DNA of 64,000 nucleotides, from contig NZ_JOGR01000014.1 of assembly GCF_000719515.1 (NCBI RefSeq), forward strand, positions 62,001 to 126,000, written 5' to 3'. The DNA comes from Glycomyces sp. NRRL B-16210 (GTDB taxonomy: Bacteria; Actinomycetota; Actinomycetes; Mycobacteriales; Micromonosporaceae). The notes beneath the pieces were generated by a model, which did no database searches, was not told where the DNA came from, and saw only the letters and a list, made by a program, of their open reading frames with translations. Within the stretch, counting starts at the first letter, position 1. Each line of letters starts with the position of its first letter. This document shows positions 59,061 to 64,000 of this stretch, piece by piece. The position numbers and the translations under genes are program-made.

Positions 59061-60185
59061 ATGACGCACTCACGCGAGGCCGACAGCCTCTTCGCGCCGA
59101 CCCGCCTCGGGGCCCTGGCGCTCCCCAACCGCCTGGTCATGGCCCCCATGACGCGCAACCGCGCCGAGGACGACGGCACCCCGCCGCCGCTCATGGCCGA
59201 GTACTACGCGCAGCGCGCGAGCGCGGGCCTCGTCATCACCGAGGCCGCGATCCCCAGCCGGGTCGGCGTCACCACGCCGAACGTCGCCGGGATCTACACC
59301 GCGACGCAGGTCGAGGGCTGGCGCGCGATCGCCGGGGCCGTGCACGCGGCCGGCGGGCGGATCGTCATGCAGATCGAGCACGGCGGCCGCGTCAGCCACC
59401 GCGACAACAGCGGCCTGGACCCGGTCGCGCCCTCGCCGATCGCCCTGCCCGGGGGCATCCACACCCCCAGCGGTCGCCGGGAGGCGCCGGTGCCGCGCGA
59501 GATGACCGCCGAGGAGATCCGCGCCACCGCGGCCGATTTCGCCGCCGCCGCGCGCAACGGCGTCCGCGCGGGCTTCGACGGCGTCGAGGTCCACGCGGCC
59601 AACGGCTATCTGCTGCACCAGTTCCTCGCCGACGGGACCAACCGCCGCACCGACGAGTACGGCGGGAGCGTCCCGAACCGGATCAGGTTCGTGCTCGAAG
59701 TCCTGCGGGCCGTCGCCGACGCCGTCGGCGCCGAGCGCGTGGGCATCCGGATCTCACCGGGCAACACCGTCAACGGCATCACCGAGTCCGACACCGAGGT
59801 GCTGTACCCGGCGCTGCTGGGGGCGATCGCCCCGCTCGGCCTCGCCTATGTGCACGTCGCCTACGCCGATCCGGACCTGCCGATCTTCGCCGCGATCCGG
59901 CGCCGGTGGACGGGCGCGCTCATCGCGAACCCGGTGCTCGGGCGCGACCTGCCGATCCCCGAGGACGGCGGACTGTCCAAGGCCCGCAAGCTCATCGACG
60001 CCGGCGCCGACCTCGTCTCGCTCGGCCGGGCGTTCCTCGCCAACCCCGACCTCGTCGAACGCCTGCGCACGGGCGCGGCCCTGAACCCGATGCGCGGCCA
60101 GGGACTGGAGTACACCGGCGGCGCCGAGGGCTACACCGACTACCCGACGCTCGACCGGGCCACCGCGCAGAAGGTCGACGCCTGA
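59061..60185 (+). CDS. Old Yellow Enzyme family NADH:flavin oxidoreductase
   Basis: A 374-residue FMN-dependent ene-reductase. FAPTRLGALALPNRLVMAPM, the substrate-binding EVHAANGYLLHQFLADGTNR, VGIRISPGN and the FMN-phosphate-site DLVSLGRAFLANPDL are all present. It reduces alkenes conjugated to carbonyls or nitro groups, usually as detoxification. ATG 59061 follows the MerR promoter directly. Induction by an electrophile sensed by the MerR protein is a reasonable inference. Confidence 0.93.
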   Translation: MTHSREADSLFAPTRLGALALPNRLVMAPMTRNRAEDDGTPPPLMAEYYAQRASAGLVITEAAIPSRVGVTTPNVAGIYTATQVEGWRAIAGAVHAAGGRIVMQIEHGGRVSHRDNSGLDPVAPSPIALPGGIHTPSGRREAPVPREMTAEEIRATAADFAAAARNGVRAGFDGVEVHAANGYLLHQFLADGTNRRTDEYGGSVPNRIRFVLEVLRAVADAVGAERVGIRISPGNTVNGITESDTEVLYPALLGAIAPLGLAYVHVAYADPDLPIFAAIRRRWTGALIANPVLGRDLPIPEDGGLSKARKLIDAGADLVSLGRAFLANPDLVERLRTGAALNPMRGQGLEYTGGAEGYTDYPTLDRATAQKVDA

Positions 60186-60261
60186 CAACTCCGGGCATCG
60201 CAGACCGGCGCAAACCGCCAGGCACCCCGTCGACGCAGTCCCCGCGCCGCTCGGCGGCCGA

Positions 60262-61233
60262 TCACTTGCCGAGCAGGCCCTTGAGCGACTGGAGACTCCG
60301 CGCCAGAGCGTTCAGGTGGGCCGCGACCGTCAAGGCCCACTTGGCGATCGCGGCCACCAACTGCTGCGGCACCGGGTCGCCGGAGACCTCCCGCACCGTG
60401 GCCCAGACCTTCAGGTGCGAGGCCAGCTCCGCGCCCTGCTCACGCACCAGGCGCAGCGTCGCGGCGATGACCGCGCCCGCACCGTCCACCGCCGCGGCGA
60501 GCGCCGCCGCGGTCACGGCGGTGCCGCCCAGCGCGTCGACGTTCTTGTCCATCAACGCCTTGTAGGAGGCATGCGCCTCGCCGGTCCACTCCGGCATCTC
60601 CCGGTCCAGATGGCGTTCGAGCGCGTCCGCCACCCGGCGCATCTCGGCAGAGGTCTCGTACCAGGCCCGCGTCTGGTCGGCCACGACCTGCGGGCGCCCC
60701 GCGAGCTTCGCCGCCAGCTCCCGCATCGGCGCGAAGTCCGCCAAGACCTCCTCGACCCCCGACGCCGCAACGGGATCGGCGACCAGAGCGGTGAGCCGCT
60801 CATCGGCCCAGGACAAGTTCGCGATGCGATCGACCAGCGGCTGGATCTGCTCGGCCAGCCGCGGGCCCGGGTTCGCCTCGGCCACCGGCGTCGAACTCCC
60901 CTCCGGGGCCCAGTACGCGGCGCTCGCCACCTCGTCGCGGCCGGGCGCCCCGGGACCGCCCTCGTAGGCGTCCGCCGAGAGCCGCAGCCGCACCGCCGCC
61001 TTCCGGAAGTTCTCCATCACGAAGTCGAGCAGCTCGTCCTGGCGCGCGAAGCGCTCCTCGATGAACTCCCCCAGCCAGGCGCACAGCGACCCGTACGTCA
61101 GATCGTCGCGGGCCATGAAGGTGCTGGTGAACCGCACGGCCTCGAGCCGGTGGCGGAGGTCTTCGAGCCCGTCGGCGTGGCCGCGCAGGGCCGCGGCCAC
61201 GGCGCCGTCCTCGGGCGCGTCTCGTCGCTGCAT
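60262..61233 (-). CDS. Fused EspC-WXG protein (Type VII substrate-like)
   Basis: A 323-residue protein joining two parts that are separate genes in the cassette at 53 kb. Residues 1-92 are EspC-like (AVAAALRGHADGLEDLRHRL; DDLTYGSLCAWLGEFIEERF; FRKAAVRLRLSADAYE); residues about 125-323 carry a WXG hairpin with true WTG (REMPEWTGEAHASYKALMDK) and the C-terminal SLQSLKGLLGK. No toxin domain is fused and no toxin gene lies downstream. It is either an orphan secreted adaptor or a remnant. An intrinsic fusion is the simplest reading since the frame is continuous. Confidence 0.72.
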   Translation of the reverse strand: MQRRDAPEDGAVAAALRGHADGLEDLRHRLEAVRFTSTFMARDDLTYGSLCAWLGEFIEERFARQDELLDFVMENFRKAAVRLRLSADAYEGGPGAPGRDEVASAAYWAPEGSSTPVAEANPGPRLAEQIQPLVDRIANLSWADERLTALVADPVAASGVEEVLADFAPMRELAAKLAGRPQVVADQTRAWYETSAEMRRVADALERHLDREMPEWTGEAHASYKALMDKNVDALGGTAVTAAALAAAVDGAGAVIAATLRLVREQGAELASHLKVWATVREVSGDPVPQQLVAAIAKWALTVAAHLNALARSLQSLKGLLGK

Positions 61234-61643
61234 CAGGGGTTCCCGGTGGGGTTCGAGGTCCGCCCGCGAGGGAGGACGGTGGTTCGGGACTGGTCCGTCT
61301 CCAATGGTCGGAAAAGGGAGGTCGAGCGGGTCCGCCGCGGACGCCCCAGGCGGGCAGGCGATCCTGGCGCGACGCCGAATGCGGACGGTGTCCGCGGAGG
61401 CTCCCCGCGGCGAGTCGGCGCCCGTCTTCGCGCCCGCTCCCGGCCGAGAGTCTATCGACCGCGGGCAAACCGGGCCGACCCCGCAATCGGGACACGTTGG
61501 AACGTGACCAGTATCGCGGGGTATCGGTGCTGCTCATTCCGGTTGCGTCGCAAACCACACCATATATACCGACCTGATAACAAATTCGGTCCAGTTCGGG
61601 TGTGGCGGCATCAAAATTCACTTTCACCGGCGAACATCCATCT
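61234..61643 (+). other. Intergenic region upstream of PAP2 gene
   Basis: A 410-bp gap. The right third is AT-rich (CCACACCATATATACC at 61555-61570), likely the promoter of the PAP2 gene. In-frame GTG 61602 is an alternative PAP2 start. Nothing else recognised. Confidence 0.5.
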
Positions 61644-62739
61644 ATGCCTTCTGAATCGAGTCGGCCTGCGACCGCGCGCAGGAGCGCCGGCATCACCGAC
61701 CGTGGCGTCACGGTCGGCGACAACGCGGTGGTCAGCCAGATCATCACGCCGCTGCGCCGGTATATCCCCGTGGGCTGGTTCGATTGGGAACCGTTTGCCA
61801 AGCGTCCGAAGAGCTGGTGGCCCGACATCTTCATGTTCCTGGGCTTCCTCGCGCTGGCGTTCTTCGTGAGCTACCCGTCCTGGCTGGTGCGCCTGGACTG
61901 GGAGGTGCGGCTGTGGGCGGTCGACGCCAACGACGTGGAGTGGCTGTGGGACCTCGCCAAGGCCGGGGCCGAGCTCGGCCAGGCCCGCACGGTCGCCACC
62001 GTCACGCTGTTCATCGCGATCTGGTGCGCGCTGCGGTCGCGCTCGATCCGGCCGCTGCTGATGTACGTGATCTCGTTCATCACCCTCGCCTCGATCCTGG
62101 GCATGAAGCACCTGCTGGGCCGCCCGCTCTCGCAGCACCCGTTCGCGCTGGAGAAGGTCTCCCCCGAGGGCCCGCTGCTGTTCACCTACCACCCCGAGGG
62201 CGGCGGCGGCATCCCCGACGCGACCGCGTTCCCCTCAGGGCACGCGGTGAACTCGATCCTGCTGTTCGGCCTCATCGTGATGCTGATCGGCGGTGTGCTG
62301 CCCGCCTGGGCCCGCTGGACGCTCCTGCTGGCCCCTCCGGTGATCGTCCTGTGCTCGCAGGTGTTCCTGGGCCAGCACTGGCTCTCGGACGAGCCGGCGG
62401 GCTTCCTGCTGGGGCTGATCATCATCCGCAGCGCCAAGCGGGTCGCGTGGCACCGGATCCCGCTGGGGCCGCTCAAGGTCTTCGACCCGGCGACGCGGCG
62501 GACGATCCTCATATCGACGCTGCTCATCGTGGGCGTCATGATCACGCCGACGCTGCACCTGATCCCGGCGCTGATCTCGGCGGCGGTGCTGCCGACGCTG
62601 GGCCTGATCTGGCTGTGGCTGAGCATCAAGGCCGCCGAGCGGCACGGGATTCAGGAGGCGGCGGCCCTGGAGGCGGCGCTGGAGGCGTCGGCGCCCGCAC
62701 CGATGATCGATGCGGGCGCGGAAGCGGAGCCTGAGATCC

Positions 62740-62768
<29 letters not shown>
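61644..62768 (+). CDS. PAP2-family phosphatase, integral membrane
   Basis: A 374-residue PAP2 (phosphatidic-acid-phosphatase/undecaprenyl-diphosphatase type) membrane enzyme with seven to eight helices. The three catalytic motifs are MKHLLGRPLSQHP (Lys...Arg-Pro), FPSGHAVNS and SQVFLGQHWLSDEPAGF (Arg replaced in the third motif by Gln-His context). It would dephosphorylate a lipid carrier on the outer leaflet. A polar Ala/Glu-rich tail extends past the last helix. It converges with and overlaps purM by 29 bp. Confidence 0.88.
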
Positions 62769-63827
<1,059 letters not shown>

Positions 63828-63831
<4 letters not shown>

Positions 63832-64000
63832 GCTGTGGTCCCTTCCCGCACTGACGTGCTCGCTTCGGTGGTTCGCGGTGACTGGCGCTGGGGTTCGGGG
63901 AGAGGTTCCATGAGGTGCTTGCCAATGAGGTCGGCGGCGGGCAGCTCGATCGGGTACCGGCCGTCGAAGCAGGCCATGCACAGGCGCGAGGCGGGCTGCT
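63828..64000 (-). CDS. purF: Amidophosphoribosyltransferase, C-terminal 57 codons
   Basis: The visible part reads ASRLCMACFDGRYPIELPAA, then DLIGKHLMEPL and a polar tail. This matches the PurF C-terminus with its cluster-ligand Cys pattern (CMAC). The 5' end lies beyond the right edge. It would catalyse the first committed step of purine synthesis; the 4-bp overlap with purM couples them. Confidence 0.93.

Overview
The window is a GC-rich chromosomal segment of an actinobacterium. The evidence is pervasive G/C at third codon positions, a chaplin-like cell-surface protein, Type VII (ESX)-linked EspC/WXG-type genes, two giant LuxR-type ATPase regulators, an actinobacterial dUMP-forming type dCTP deaminase, and many promoters of the TAnnnT-N6/7-ATG type that imply leaderless mRNAs. 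A filamentous or near-filamentous lineage (Glycomycetaceae/Micromonosporales-like) is plausible, but the genus cannot be fixed from this stretch. No rRNA, tRNA, CRISPR array, insertion sequence or phage module was seen.

Layout. 1-8.5 kb: a GH3 glycosidase (cut by the left edge), an Hsp70-like ATPase fused through a membrane segment to a WD40-like domain, an SRPBCC protein, a four-domain chaplin-like protein, a small secreted protein and a DedA membrane protein. 8.7-14 kb: a membrane-anchored protein of unknown function, a secreted binding-protein-like gene, and ArsR, LacI and HAD-IB genes. 14-25 kb: radA with a DNA-damage-type promoter, a 60-bp tandem repeat, then two paralogous LuxR-type regulators interleaved with an FMN reductase and two MFS-type membrane genes. 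A common palindrome, GTCGnnCGAC, recurs in the two divergent promoters here. A chimeric scar of duplicated radA and FMN-reductase pieces lies between. 25-32 kb: HMG-CoA lyase, TetR, a TM-helix protein, dcd and two glycosyltransferases.

32-41 kb is the most coherent block. A FadR-type GntR gene heads lutABC (lactate oxidation). It is divergent from five genes that overlap by 4 bp each and encode oxidative L-fucose catabolism: aldose dehydrogenase, fuconolactonase, diketo-deoxyfuconate hydrolase, fuconate dehydratase and SDR. That route ends in pyruvate plus L-lactate, which LutABC would oxidise to pyruvate. A perfect FadR-type palindrome sits at the regulator's start.

41-52 kb: small membrane, GNAT, CPBP-protease, HAD, TetR/SDR and ArsR-AHSA1/RibD-like genes. 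Among them is a compositionally distinct STAND/NLR protein (NB-ARC plus 42-residue TPRs) with an N-terminal amyloid-signalling-like motif and two mutually compensating frameshifts. 52.7-55.3 kb is a compact toxin cassette: YbaB-like, EspC-like and WXG-like proteins, a secreted WHH nuclease and a SUKH immunity protein. A second, fused EspC-WXG protein lies at 60.3-61.2 kb. The right end carries TauE/SafE, a MerR/Old-Yellow-Enzyme pair, a PAP2 membrane protein and purM-purF, with purF cut by the window edge.
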